In this document: piece after piece, positions 8,356 to 17,037 of the stretch
Position numbering within the stretch: position 1 is the stretch's first letter
Layout: each line of letters opens with the position of its first letter
From: Anaerolineales bacterium
GTDB lineage: Bacteria > Chloroflexota > Anaerolineae > 4572-78 > J111
Assembly (NCBI GenBank): GCA_015075185.1
Contig: JABTUW010000002.1
Location: 1,240,001 to 1,304,000, forward strand
Direction: 5' to 3'
Length of the DNA stretch: 64,000 nt
Notes under the pieces: model-generated
What the model saw: the letters and a program-made list of their open reading frames with translations, nothing else
Told to the model about the DNA's origin: nothing
Databases searched by the model: none
Program-made: the position numbers and the translations under genes

Positions 8356-9207
8356 TCAAATTTCTCCCCGGCCCACTTTAACCACGTAATCCACCACAAC
8401 GGCCGGGATATTGATGCCGGTGGTGTCAATGCTGTTGCGGAACTCCATCGTATGGTTGACTTCGTTGACCACCAGCCGGCCATCCTGGGTTTCCAACAAA
8501 TCCACGGCCACCACCCCCCCGCCGACAGCTTTGGCCGCCGCCAGGGAGAGTTGGGCAATTTCCGGGGTAATCGGGCAGTTCTCGGCCCGACCCCCGCGGG
8601 CGGTGTTGGTAATCCAGTGCTCGCTGTAGCGATAGATGGCGGCAATGTTTTCATCGCCGACGACAAAACTGCGAATATCGCGGGCGGGTTTGTCTATATA
8701 TTCCTGGATATAAAAAATGGAATGCTGGTAGCTGCCCAGTACATCTTTGTGCTCCAAAATTGTTTCAGCCGCCTCGCGGTCGTTGATCTTGGATAGCAGC
8801 CGGCCCCACGAGCCGACGACCGGCTTCAGAATGACCGGGTAGCCCATTTCCTCAATGGCCGCCAGGGCCGACTCCGGGTCAAAAGCAACTTTAATGCGGG
8901 GTGAAGGGACTCCGTCACGCACCAACGCCGACGAGGTTTCCAGCTTGTCCCCACACAGTTGAACCACCCGGTGCGTGTTGACCGTGCGCACGCCCCAATC
9001 GTTCAAAATTCGCAGCGCATACACGGCGCGTGATTGGGTCACGCAGCGCTCCACGACGACGTCATAATGGCTCCAATTGTTGTGGTGCAGGTCAAAGATA
9101 ACCTGCCGGTCGTCAATGATTTCCGGTTCCAGCCCTCGCTGGGCAAAGGCTTGCAGCAATAATTTTTCTTCAACCCGCACGCGAGAGAGTAGGATGGCGA
9201 TTTTCAA
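8356..9207 (-). CDS. lysX: Alpha-aminoadipate-LysW ligase
   Basis: ATP-grasp ligase of 283 residues which attaches the amino group of alpha-aminoadipate to the C-terminal glutamate of LysW. Visible family features are the N-terminal KIAILLSRVRVEEKLL, the nucleotide-binding PVILKPVVGSWGRLLSKI, the substrate loop NTARGGRAENCPIT, and the metal-binding VNEVNHTMEFRNS near the end. It lies between lysW and lysY. The related ArgX enzyme, which uses glutamate, cannot be fully excluded without a modelled substrate pocket. Confidence 0.92.
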   Translation of the reverse strand: MKIAILLSRVRVEEKLLLQAFAQRGLEPEIIDDRQVIFDLHHNNWSHYDVVVERCVTQSRAVYALRILNDWGVRTVNTHRVVQLCGDKLETSSALVRDGVPSPRIKVAFDPESALAAIEEMGYPVILKPVVGSWGRLLSKINDREAAETILEHKDVLGSYQHSIFYIQEYIDKPARDIRSFVVGDENIAAIYRYSEHWITNTARGGRAENCPITPEIAQLSLAAAKAVGGGVVAVDLLETQDGRLVVNEVNHTMEFRNSIDTTGINIPAVVVDYVVKVGRGEI

Positions 9208-9251
9208 GTTTCAGTCCTCTAGCTTTGTAAGAGTTATTCCAACTGACGGCC

Positions 9252-9281
9252 GACCGCCGCCAGAAAAGTGCAACGGCGGTC
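9252..9281 (-). other. Intercistronic hairpin between lysW and lysX
   Basis: GACCGCCG at 9252-9259 pairs perfectly with CGGCGGTC at 9274-9281, leaving a 14-base loop, and flanking GC-rich arms could extend it. It occupies the 98-base gap between lysW and lysX. It has no clear T-run, so full termination is unlikely. Partial attenuation or protection of the lysW message is possible. Confidence 0.4.
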
Positions 9282-9305
9282 AGTGGTCTTCGGTCGGTGG
9301 TCACC

Positions 9306-9479
9306 TTACTCGCCCCAATCCTCTTCTTCTTCGGGAGCCAGGTCCAACGTGGGCGGATTCAGGCTGACCACTTCCAATTCTGCGCCACAGTCGGGGCATT
9401 GGACAATCTCGCCCTCCATGACGTCATCGGCCAAACTAACCTCACCGGCGCACTCTGGACATTCAGCTTGTTTGCTCAT
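9306..9479 (-). CDS. lysW: Lysine biosynthesis amino-group carrier protein LysW
   Basis: A 57-residue acidic carrier on which aminoadipate and its derivatives are held during lysine synthesis. It has two zinc-binding CxxC pairs (ECPECAGEV and QCPDCGAELEV) and ends in the hallmark EDWGE, whose terminal glutamate is the attachment site. The ATG at 9479 is preceded by AAGGAG nine bases upstream. It is the first gene of the lysine transcript. The exact C-terminal motif makes the identification secure despite the small size. Confidence 0.95.
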   Translation of the reverse strand: MSKQAECPECAGEVSLADDVMEGEIVQCPDCGAELEVVSLNPPTLDLAPEEEEDWGE

Positions 9480-9510
9480 TGTAAAAAACTCCTTTTTGGC
9501 ATAAAATGAC

Positions 9511-9532
9511 GTTCAACGTCTAAACGTTGAAC
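9511..9532. repeat. Palindromic element in the lysW leader
   Basis: GTTCAACGT and ACGTTGAAC form 9-base perfect arms around the spacer CTAA. It lies between the predicted lysW promoter and the lysW ribosome binding site, so it would form a hairpin in the leader or serve as an operator. A near copy (TCAACGT, spacer CAA, ACGTTGA) occurs inside lepA at 32533-32549, which favours a dispersed repeat over a lysine-specific site. Confidence 0.55.
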
Positions 9533-9546
9533 GCCTGAACCTGGGG

Positions 9547-9576
9547 ATAATACCACATTTTATAGGTAATTGTAAA
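9547..9576 (-). promoter_or_regulatory. Predicted lysW promoter
   Basis: On the minus strand TTTACA (9576-9571) is separated by 18 bases from TATTAT (9552-9547), each one mismatch from the sigma-70 consensus. Transcription would start near 9540 and run into lysW through the 9511-9532 palindrome. Confidence 0.45.
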
Positions 9577-11841
9577 TTGGAGTCAAAAAACGAAAATTCG
9601 GTCATTGCGGAAGCTCCCAATCTAATCAATACCCTGCGGGCGCTCAATGAAATCGGGACGCGGGTCAACCGGCTGGGGATGGGGCACGACTTGCCGGCTA
9701 CGCTGCAACTGATTGTCGAAAATGCGGTGCAGGCCGTAGCGGTTGGGACCGACACGGCGGTGTCTGAGCCAGGCGCTTCGGCAGTGATTTGGGTGTATGA
9801 TGAAGCGCAGCGGGCCTTTGACCCCACCTCGCGGGTGTCGGCTGGCGAGCCAGCCGGCGCTTCGACCGACGATTTTCCTCGCCCGAATGGGCTGGGGACG
9901 CAAGCCATCCAGCGCCGGCGGCGGCTGCTCTCCTACGAGGAACGCGGACGGTCCATCCACCCGGCCAAACAAGCGGCTGGAGCCAGGTCGCTGGCCTGTT
10001 ACCCGCTCATCGTGGCCGATGAGATTGTCGGCGTCCTCTACGTTTACCGCTGTGATGAACGCCGCTTCAGCGAGGTCGAATTGCTGCTTCTGGATAATTT
10101 TGTTAACCTGGCGGCGCTGGCCATTCGTCATGGCCGGCAAGTCGGCGGGATGACCCGCGCCCTGGCCCGTAAAGTGAGCGAGATGGAAAAGCTGGGGCGG
10201 GCTTCGCGCCTGGTCAGCAGCCGGACTAACTTTGACGAAACAGTCCAGGAGATCCTGGCGATTGGCCTGGACATGACCGCCGCTCAGTACGGCAGCTTTG
10301 AATTGTACGACAAAAAAAGCAACCGGCTGGTTATCAAAGCTCTGGCCGGACGGCCCGAAGGAATTGCCAGCGGGCCGCCGCTGCCGGCGAACGAGCAGAG
10401 CGTGGTTGGCTGGGTGGCCTCACGGCGGCAGTCGCTGCTCATACCCGATTTGCAGGAGCCGCCCTGGCAGCACATCTACAAACCCCTGCCGGTGGGCCGG
10501 CCCATGCGTTCCGAACTGGCAGTTCCTTTGATTGGAACCGGCGGCGGTTTGGAAGGAGTGCTGAACATCGAAAGCCCGCTGCCCCAGGCCTTTAGCGCCG
10601 AAGATCAGCGCCTGCTGGAAGCGCTGGCCACGCAGACCGTCATCGCTTTACAGGAAATTCGCCTGCTGGACGCGCTCCAGGAGATTGTCGGGGCGCTGCT
10701 GGCGCCCGACCTCGACGAGCTGCTGCGCCTGGTGATTGACCGGGCCTGTGACCTGATCAATGTGCCGGTGGCTTCCATCTGGACGATTGCCGACGCCAAC
10801 ACCCTGGTTCTACGCCAGTCCACGGCCGGCCATCGCCGGGGCAGGCAGTTACCCCTTGACCGCAGTTTGACCGGCCGGGCCATTCGCCTGCGCCAGCCCA
10901 TTGCCATTGACGATGTGCGCGTCCATCCTGATTTTCATCACAAAGAGCTGGCCGTAGAGCAGGGCTGGGTTTCGGCCATTGTCGTCCCGCTCCTGATTCC
11001 CGATGAGTTGGGGCGGGCGCTGGGCAGTTTCAGCCTCTATGCAACCGAACTGCGCGACTTTTCCGATTGGGACAAAAAGTTGCTCATCTGCCTGGCCAAT
11101 CATGCCGCCGTCGCCATTCAGGATGCCGAGCAACTGGCCCAATTGAAGCAGGCCCGCGAGCGCCAGGCCACGGCTGAAACGTTTGCTGCGGTCGGCGACG
11201 TGGCGGCCAATTTGCTGCACCAGCTCAATAACAAGGTGGGGGCCATTTCGGCCCGGGTGCAGGGCATCGAGGATAAATGCGCCGACGTTTTGGGCACGTC
11301 GCCTTATCTGGAGAATAATTTGCGCGAAATTGAGGCCAGCGCCCGGCAGGCGATGAATATTGTCCGCGAGTCGATGACCCACCTGCGGCCGCTCGAACGC
11401 CAGCCGGTCAATCTGGCGCTTTGCCTGGAGCGCGCCCTGCGGCGGGCAGCGCCTCAGCCGGCCGTCAGGATTGTGCAGACCGGTTTGATCGAGCTGCCGT
11501 GCGCCCTGGCGGGAGAGCAGCAGCTTGAGATGGTCTTTTACAATTTGATTGACAACGCCCTCAAAGCGATGGACGGCCAGGGTGAACTGCGCCTGACCGG
11601 AGTCTGGTCAGGCGCTGAGGTGGGGGTTATTGTGGCTGATAGCGGGCCGGGCATTGCCCCCGAAATTCAGCCTCATCTTTTTGAATTTGCCGCGACGAAA
11701 GCGCAAACCCAGCAGTTGGGCTTCGGCTTATGGTGGGTCAAAACGTTTGTGGATCGTTTTGGCGGGCGGGTGCAGGTTGAGAGTGCGCCGGGTCAAGGCA
11801 GCGCTTTCACGGTCTGGCTGCCCGCGGAAAAGAGTACCTAG
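9577..11841 (+). CDS. Multi-GAF sensor histidine kinase
   Basis: Soluble signal-transduction kinase of 754 residues with no obvious membrane segment. Three GAF-like regions can be traced (about residues 20-195, 210-365 and 370-530), followed by the phosphoacceptor region AANLLHQLNNKVGAI and an HATPase domain with the N box NLIDNALKAM, G1 box ADSGPGIAPE and G2 box GFGLWWVKTFVDRFGG. The start is a TTG with AGGT nearby, and the true N-terminus is uncertain. The response-regulator gene begins one base after its stop, so the two form a two-component pair. The GAF ligands are unknown. Confidence 0.85.
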   Translation: MESKNENSVIAEAPNLINTLRALNEIGTRVNRLGMGHDLPATLQLIVENAVQAVAVGTDTAVSEPGASAVIWVYDEAQRAFDPTSRVSAGEPAGASTDDFPRPNGLGTQAIQRRRRLLSYEERGRSIHPAKQAAGARSLACYPLIVADEIVGVLYVYRCDERRFSEVELLLLDNFVNLAALAIRHGRQVGGMTRALARKVSEMEKLGRASRLVSSRTNFDETVQEILAIGLDMTAAQYGSFELYDKKSNRLVIKALAGRPEGIASGPPLPANEQSVVGWVASRRQSLLIPDLQEPPWQHIYKPLPVGRPMRSELAVPLIGTGGGLEGVLNIESPLPQAFSAEDQRLLEALATQTVIALQEIRLLDALQEIVGALLAPDLDELLRLVIDRACDLINVPVASIWTIADANTLVLRQSTAGHRRGRQLPLDRSLTGRAIRLRQPIAIDDVRVHPDFHHKELAVEQGWVSAIVVPLLIPDELGRALGSFSLYATELRDFSDWDKKLLICLANHAAVAIQDAEQLAQLKQARERQATAETFAAVGDVAANLLHQLNNKVGAISARVQGIEDKCADVLGTSPYLENNLREIEASARQAMNIVRESMTHLRPLERQPVNLALCLERALRRAAPQPAVRIVQTGLIELPCALAGEQQLEMVFYNLIDNALKAMDGQGELRLTGVWSGAEVGVIVADSGPGIAPEIQPHLFEFAATKAQTQQLGFGLWWVKTFVDRFGGRVQVESAPGQGSAFTVWLPAEKST

Positions 11842-11842
11842 C

Positions 11843-12484
11843 TTGGCCGGTCAACCTGTTCTGGTGATCGAAGATGATCCAAACTGGCAGACCATCTTCG
11901 CTGAGATCATTGAGGATGCCGGTTTTAAGCCGCAGGTGGTGAGCAGCTATCACGAGGCTCTGGCCGCGCTGGCCGGGCAAACTTATGCTCTGGCCGTGGT
12001 GGATATGTCCCTCTCGGAATTGAATTACGATAACCACGACGGCCTCAAGGTGCTCAAAAAAATCGCTGCCTCGCCGGAAACGCTTCCGGCAATCGTCGTC
12101 ACCGGCTATGCTACCGTCAATCTGGCGATTGAGACGCTGGTCGAGCTGAACGCGGTCAACTTCTTTCGCAAGGACGAGTTTGACCGGCGCAAGTTTTTGC
12201 AAACGATCAAAAAAGAAGCGGTTGTTAAAAGTCAAACGGTCTGGCAGAGCGCGCACGTTCCGGCTGGCTTCATCCAGAAGGTCGAACCGGAGGTGGCGGC
12301 TCTTTTAAGCGAACGCGAGCTGGAAGTGCTCTACATTTTAAGCCAGGGCTGGACCAACAAAGAAATTGCGGTCGAGTTGACCGTCAGTGTCAACACCATC
12401 AAAAAGCATACCCAGAACATTTTAACCCGGCTCAATGTCAACAACCGCGCTGCCGCCGTCGCCCAGGCGTTGGGCGGAGAGTAA
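11843..12484 (+). CDS. Response regulator, receiver plus LuxR-type DNA-binding domain
   Basis: Partner of the preceding kinase. The receiver domain begins QPVLVIEDDPNW, with the phosphoacceptor aspartate in ALAVVDMSLSE and the lysine in FFRKDEFDRR. The C-terminal helix-turn-helix reads LLSERELEVLYILSQGWTNK followed by VSVNTIKKHTQNIL, a LuxR/NarL type. The start chosen is the TTG at 11843, one base after the kinase stop; longer in-frame extensions overlap the kinase and look unlike protein. Length is 213 residues, normal for the family. Targets are unknown. Confidence 0.85.
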   Translation: MAGQPVLVIEDDPNWQTIFAEIIEDAGFKPQVVSSYHEALAALAGQTYALAVVDMSLSELNYDNHDGLKVLKKIAASPETLPAIVVTGYATVNLAIETLVELNAVNFFRKDEFDRRKFLQTIKKEAVVKSQTVWQSAHVPAGFIQKVEPEVAALLSERELEVLYILSQGWTNKEIAVELTVSVNTIKKHTQNILTRLNVNNRAAAVAQALGGE

Positions 12485-12594
12485 TAGAGGTGCAGAGTTT
12501 TTGTACCTTATCTTGGGGATATGGTAACTGTACATTAATCTGGAGCGCAGCTATAAACCCTTACAAATCTTTTCTCCTCGGGAGGTGGCGAGCA

Positions 12595-12780
12595 ATGAAG
12601 AAGAGTGAGATGAAAACGATTGAATTGATCCGGCGCATACGTGAGGCCCATTATGAACAATTGCAGGGTAAAACTCACGCGGAACAAATAGCCTTTTACC
12701 GAGCCAAAGCGCAGCAGATGAATAAACGGGCTGAAGCTATGTTACCGTTACGCCAACCAGCGGCAGAAGCAAAGTCATAA
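12595..12780 (+). CDS. Small conserved hypothetical protein
   Basis: A 61-residue charged, helical protein beginning MKKSEMKTIELIRRIREAHY and continuing EQLQGKTHAEQIAFYRAKAQ. The start is supported by GGGAGG about ten bases upstream of the ATG at 12595. I do not recognise a characterised family. The size and helical charge pattern resemble small antitoxin-like proteins, but no toxin gene lies next to it. It follows the two-component pair by about 110 bases. Confidence 0.6.
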   Translation: MKKSEMKTIELIRRIREAHYEQLQGKTHAEQIAFYRAKAQQMNKRAEAMLPLRQPAAEAKS

Positions 12781-12809
12781 GGGCTTGGCATAACACACAT
12801 AGCACGGTT

Positions 12810-12839
12810 TTGATTTTATCCCCTGCTCAATGGTATAAT
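12810..12839 (+). promoter_or_regulatory. Predicted promoter of the M23 peptidase gene
   Basis: TTGATT (12810-12815), an 18-base spacer and TATAAT (12834-12839). TGG directly before the -10 box gives an extended -10. The peptidase ATG follows 23 bases later with GGAAGG as ribosome binding site. Confidence 0.6.
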
Positions 12840-12861
12840 CCGCCCCGGAAGGAAGGATTCG

Positions 12862-13923
12862 ATGCCGGTAGACCTGTACGTGGGGCCGAGGCGGAAGCGG
12901 CCCTGGCGGGCCGTGTGGCTGGTTGTCGCCATGCTGCTGCTGGCCGGATTGCTAGCCTGGCAGCAAGGCTGGCAGCCGCGCCTGGCCCTGGCCCATTTGA
13001 GCCAGGATGTGCTGCAGCGCGCCCCGCTTCCCTTGCCCCAACTCTCCGCCCAACTCACCGGGCCAAAAGCCGATTCGGTGGTCATGGTCAACTCAAGCGT
13101 TATTGAGCGGCCGGAAAGCCAGGCTTACACGGCTGACCTCTACTCAGCCAACGCCGCCGACGGCGCCATTCCCTGGCCCAATGTGGCCGGGCGGACAAAG
13201 GTGCTGACGTACAATGTCCAGGAAGGGGACACGCTGTGGGGTATCGCCCTCCAGTTTGAGTTGGATTTAGATACCCTGCGCTGGTCCAATCCTACCCTGG
13301 AACGCAACCCTGATCTGCTGGCCGTTGGCGCCGAATTGATTATCATGCCTGTTCCGGGCGTGTATCACATCGTGACGGCTGAGGACACCCTGGAGTCTAT
13401 CGCTGCCCAGTATGGCGTGGCAGAAACAGACATCAGCGGCTACCCGCCCAATGGCCTTTACCCGCCCTACAAATTAAAAGTGGGCCGGGGCTTGATTGTG
13501 CCTTTTGGACGCAAAGGGGGAAGTCTGCCTCCACCTAATGGAGCGGTTACTTCTACTCTGGCCTGGCCGGTTGTCGGCACGGTGACCGGCGGCTTTGAAG
13601 CGGACCATCCGGCCTTTGACATTGGCGCACCTTACGGCTCAACAGTTTATGCCGCCGCTGCTGGCGTCGTCCGTTATGCCGGCTGGGGCGAGGACGGTCT
13701 CGGCTACACGGTCATGGTGGATCACGGAGAGGGCCTGGAAACCTTGTACATCCATCTCAAAGGGGCGTTGGTGCAGGCTGGCGCTGAGGTCGCTCGCGGG
13801 GATGCTGTTGGCGAGGCAGGCAGCACCGGCCATTCCAACGGCCCGCACGTTCATTTTGAAGTTCACCTCAACGGCCAGCCGGTTAACCCTCTGGATTATC
13901 TGCCTTCGGTTGAACCGCAGTAA
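12862..13923 (+). CDS. LysM/M23-family cell-wall peptidase, membrane-anchored
   Basis: Probable extracytoplasmic murein endopeptidase or activator of 353 residues. A cationic N-terminus (PRRKRPWR) precedes one hydrophobic anchor (AVWLVVAMLLLAGLLAW). Two LysM-like repeats follow: YNVQEGDTLWGIALQFELD with WSNP, and YHIVTAEDTLESIAAQYGV. The M23 domain starts at about residue 240 with HPAFDIGAPYGS, then VMVDHGEGLETLYIHL and HSNGPHVHFEVHLNG. The usual HxxxD zinc motif reads HPAFD, and HVH is intact, so it may be active. It is transcribed alone and converges on the Ser/Thr kinase. Confidence 0.88.
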   Translation: MPVDLYVGPRRKRPWRAVWLVVAMLLLAGLLAWQQGWQPRLALAHLSQDVLQRAPLPLPQLSAQLTGPKADSVVMVNSSVIERPESQAYTADLYSANAADGAIPWPNVAGRTKVLTYNVQEGDTLWGIALQFELDLDTLRWSNPTLERNPDLLAVGAELIIMPVPGVYHIVTAEDTLESIAAQYGVAETDISGYPPNGLYPPYKLKVGRGLIVPFGRKGGSLPPPNGAVTSTLAWPVVGTVTGGFEADHPAFDIGAPYGSTVYAAAAGVVRYAGWGEDGLGYTVMVDHGEGLETLYIHLKGALVQAGAEVARGDAVGEAGSTGHSNGPHVHFEVHLNGQPVNPLDYLPSVEPQ

Positions 13924-13948
13924 TAACCCCAATTCGAGTTTTTGTAAT

Positions 13949-14022
13949 CGCATCCTTCGACACTTGCGTCTGCACGCAAGTGCAGGTGTACGCCTGGCTT
14001 TGCTCAGGCTACTCAGGATGCG
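13949..14022. repeat. Palindromic repeat between convergent genes
   Basis: Outer arms CGCATCCT (13949-13956) and AGGATGCG (14015-14022) enclose an inner perfect hairpin ACTTGCGT-CTGC-ACGCAAGT. It shares CTTCGA-AC and GGCTACTCAGGATGC with the larger element at 51919-52073. It lies between the M23 peptidase and the convergent kinase gene and could also act as a bidirectional stop for transcription. Confidence 0.55.
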
Positions 14023-14035
14023 TTCATCAGCCGGT

Positions 14036-15202
14036 CTAAGCGCTGAGCAGCCAGATCACCAGCACCAGCAGCACAATCAAAATAATCAGGCCGCCTACCA
14101 CCAGGGCCAGTCGTTGGTAGGTAAAATCCGAGGCTTCAGTTGGAGCCGGCGGCGAGCCGGTCGGCTGTTTCTCGGGGGGCGTAGCGGTCCGCTTGGCTAA
14201 AGACGGGCGCTTGGCTGAGGAGGTGGCCGGACCGGTCTGTGGTCTGGCCGAAGTTGTGGCCGAGGTTGCGGCTCGTTTTGCTCTGGAAGACGACGAGGTT
14301 GCTGCTGGCTTGGTCGGAGCGAGCATCGGCGAGCGCTTGGGCGTGGCGGCAGCCGGGGTAGACGAAGTTGCCAGCAAGGTTTTTTCCAGCGCATCCATAA
14401 GCTGGCCGGCACTCTTATAGCGCTTCTCCGGCGACTTGTGCAGCGCTTTGAGCAAAACCGCTTCGATTGCTTCACTCAACTCCGGGTTGAGCTGCCGGGG
14501 CGGGGGCGGCGGCGTGGTAATGTGCTGGATGGCCACCGTCGTGAAAGAAGGGTCATCAAACGGCAGTTGGCCGACCAGCATCTCATACAGCACCACCCCC
14601 AGCGAGTACAGGTCAGACTGGGGCACCGCCTCGGCGGAGTTGCGGGCCTGTTCGGGGGATATATAGTTGGCGCTGCCAAAAACTTCGCCGACGGAACCTT
14701 CGGTCATATCCAGGGCCAGGCCAAAATCCATCAACACAACCCGGCCGTCCTTAGCCACCATTATGTTCGACGGTTTGACATCCCGGTGGACAACCCCTTT
14801 TTGGTGGGCGTAGTCCAGGGCGTTAGCTACTGCCCGTCCAATGCGAATGACTTCGTCGTGCGGGATCAATTTGCGCCTGGCCTGGTAGCGACTGAGCATT
14901 GTCGCCAGATCTTTCCCGTCAATGTATTCCATCACAAAGTAAGAGAAACCATCCTCGTCGCCGGCGTAATAGACTTGGATGATATTCTCATGCCGCCAGA
15001 GGGCGATGGCGCGGGCCTCGCGGACAAACCGTTTGGCCCAGGCCGAGTCATTCCGATAGCGGGTATCAAGCACTTTGATCGCCACCGGTCGTTCCAGTTT
15101 GACATCATAGCCGTAATAAACGTCGGCCATACCCCCGTGCCCGAGATGGCGCAAAACCCGAAAATTGGCAAAATTGCGGCCGATGATCGAATCAGAACTC
15201 AT
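14036..15202 (-). CDS. Ser/Thr protein kinase with C-terminal membrane anchor
   Basis: PknB-type kinase of 388 residues. The glycine loop LGHGGMADVYYG, lysine in VAIKVL, catalytic loop VVHRDVKPSNIM, LMDFGLA and the YISPEQAR segment are all intact, so it should be active. After about residue 280 comes a low-complexity Ser/Thr/Ala/Pro linker, and the protein ends with a single hydrophobic helix (VVGGLIILIVLLVLVIWLL) and almost no outer domain. It therefore appears tethered to the membrane without an obvious ligand domain such as PASTA. The start at 15202 is supported by GGAGAGAGG just upstream. Confidence 0.88.
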   Translation of the reverse strand: MSSDSIIGRNFANFRVLRHLGHGGMADVYYGYDVKLERPVAIKVLDTRYRNDSAWAKRFVREARAIALWRHENIIQVYYAGDEDGFSYFVMEYIDGKDLATMLSRYQARRKLIPHDEVIRIGRAVANALDYAHQKGVVHRDVKPSNIMVAKDGRVVLMDFGLALDMTEGSVGEVFGSANYISPEQARNSAEAVPQSDLYSLGVVLYEMLVGQLPFDDPSFTTVAIQHITTPPPPPRQLNPELSEAIEAVLLKALHKSPEKRYKSAGQLMDALEKTLLATSSTPAAATPKRSPMLAPTKPAATSSSSRAKRAATSATTSARPQTGPATSSAKRPSLAKRTATPPEKQPTGSPPAPTEASDFTYQRLALVVGGLIILIVLLVLVIWLLSA

Positions 15203-15247
15203 GACCTCTCTCCAGAGAAAAATGAGGGAACCCCTGCGAACACTGCT

Positions 15248-15277
15248 ATTATAGAACATTTTGGGCTGATATACCAA
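15248..15277 (-). promoter_or_regulatory. Predicted promoter of the Ser/Thr kinase gene
   Basis: On the minus strand TTGGTA (15277-15272), 18 bases, then TATAAT (15253-15248). The kinase ATG lies 46 bases downstream. Confidence 0.55.
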
Positions 15278-15452
15278 GAATTGTCTCCGAACCTTACCTT
15301 ATGTAATCACGCCCCAGGGTGCTGGCTGTTTTAACGCCTCGATTTGTTCCCGCTCACTTCGGTGAGGGTCAGAAGTAGCCGCCAATACCTATTTTCAGTT
15401 TGGAAGCCAAGATGGGTCACACCAGGGGACTCAATCACAAGAATCTCCGGTG

Positions 15453-17036
15453 TTACAGATCATTGCCCGCGTAGGAGAGATTAAAACTCTTGTTCACCAG
15501 CGGAAAATCGGGGACAATATTCTTGAGAATAGCGTAATTGAGCGCCGGCCAGTTAGCAAAAGAGGGGTCTTTGACCTTGACTCGCGCCAGCGAATTACTC
15601 TCGCCGGCTGCGACCCAGTGCCAGATCGGCCCACGCCAGCCTTCGACCAGGCCAAAAGCGCCAGCGCCCACCGGTAATTCCGGCAAGGGCCGGGCAATTT
15701 CACCCGGTCCTACTTCATTCAGAGCGCGTTGAATCAGGCTGGCCGCTTCTCGCGCTTCCTCTACCCGAACCATTAGCCGCGCCCAAACGTCGCCTTCGCT
15801 GAAAACGGGGACATGCGGGGGCAGGGCGGCATAGGCGGCAAAGGGATGATCGCGCCGCGTGTCGGCGTTAATTCCGCTGGCTCGCGCCGCCAGACCAACC
15901 ACCTGCATTTCCTGCGCTGTTTGCTGGTTTAAACGCCCGGTGTCATGCAGCCGGTCCAGTACCAGATTGTTATTCAAGGCGACAGCCACGACCTCATCAA
16001 AATCGGCGATGATCCGTTCAACCGTCGCCCGTGTGTCCTGGATTTGTTCCGCCGCTAGGTTACACCCGACCCCTCCCGGAACGACCGCGCCGCGCAGCAG
16101 GCGATGGCCGGTCAGCCGGGCGTTCAGGCGCAAGACCTCTTCGCGCAGGCGCATGGCGTGAGCGTTGGCGACGGCAAAGCCGGTGTCGGTGCAAATCGCC
16201 CCCACATCGGCAATATGATTGTAGAGGCGCTCAAGTTCCAGCCAGATTACACGCAGGTAGGCTGCATTGGCCGGAATGGTCAGCTCGGCCAGCGATTCGA
16301 GGGCCTGGCAAAAAGCCAGGGCGTGGCCCACACTCGAGTCACCCGAAATACGCTCGGCCAACATCACCCCGCGAGACGGCGACGCGCCTTCAAACAGCTT
16401 TTCGATGCCCTTGTGAACGAAGTAAAGCCGTGACTCCAGGTTGATAATTGTCTCGCCATCCACGCTGAACCGGAAGTGGCCCGGCTCAATAATACCCGCG
16501 TGCACCGGCCCAACGGTAATTTCGTAGATACCTTCGCCCTCCACCCGGCGGAAGGGGAAGGGCGCGCCGTTATCCACAAATTCGATGGGCGGCGCGGTAT
16601 CTTTCCGCAGGGGATGATAGCCGGCCGGCCAGAACTGGTGCAGCGGCAGGCGGCGCAGGTCGGGATGCTCCAGGGGGACAAGCCCAAACAGATCGTGGAT
16701 CTCCCGTTCAAAGCGGCTGGCCAGGTACCAACGCGTTGCCAGCGAGGGAAAGGTCGGCTCGTCGGCCGGAATAGCTGCCGAGGCGATGACAAACACATCC
16801 GCAGCCTCAAATTCGAAGATGTAGCGCAGGGTAAAGTGACCGCTCCCGGCGCGGGTATCCTCCGCCACGATCAGTTCAGGCCGCGCCCGGAACTGGTCAC
16901 GGAGATAGCCGGCTAAAGCCGGAAGCTGATGGCGAGGAACGGTCAAGCGAATTTCGTTAGGCCGGCGTAACTCCAAGTCGGTCAAATGGAGGTTAGCTGC
17001 ACTAAGTTGACGGGCAATCGTTTCCAGGTCGACCAT
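15453..17036 (-). CDS. HycE/NuoCD-like large subunit lacking the NiFe ligands
   Basis: Fused 527-residue subunit of a complex I/group-4 hydrogenase-like assembly. The N-terminal 150 residues are NuoC-like (FEREIHDLFGLVPLEHPDLR, then GYHPLRKD). The rest is NuoD/HycE-like (GPVHAGIIEPGHFRF, LERLYNHIADVGAI). In hydrogenases the first metal motif is RxCGxC. Here residues 229-234 read RISGDS, so both cysteines are serine, and the C-terminus ends SYAGNDL with no CxxC. It therefore cannot bind a NiFe centre. It is last in a six-gene operon and corresponds in position to M. tuberculosis Rv0087. Confidence 0.85.
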   Translation of the reverse strand: MVDLETIARQLSAANLHLTDLELRRPNEIRLTVPRHQLPALAGYLRDQFRARPELIVAEDTRAGSGHFTLRYIFEFEAADVFVIASAAIPADEPTFPSLATRWYLASRFEREIHDLFGLVPLEHPDLRRLPLHQFWPAGYHPLRKDTAPPIEFVDNGAPFPFRRVEGEGIYEITVGPVHAGIIEPGHFRFSVDGETIINLESRLYFVHKGIEKLFEGASPSRGVMLAERISGDSSVGHALAFCQALESLAELTIPANAAYLRVIWLELERLYNHIADVGAICTDTGFAVANAHAMRLREEVLRLNARLTGHRLLRGAVVPGGVGCNLAAEQIQDTRATVERIIADFDEVVAVALNNNLVLDRLHDTGRLNQQTAQEMQVVGLAARASGINADTRRDHPFAAYAALPPHVPVFSEGDVWARLMVRVEEAREAASLIQRALNEVGPGEIARPLPELPVGAGAFGLVEGWRGPIWHWVAAGESNSLARVKVKDPSFANWPALNYAILKNIVPDFPLVNKSFNLSYAGNDL

Positions 17037-17037
17037 A

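Noticed and set aside
14438..15334. Long plus-strand open frame of about 300 codons opposite the Ser/Thr kinase
   Set aside because: The kinase on the minus strand has all catalytic motifs, a promoter and a ribosome binding site; the antisense frame has none of these.
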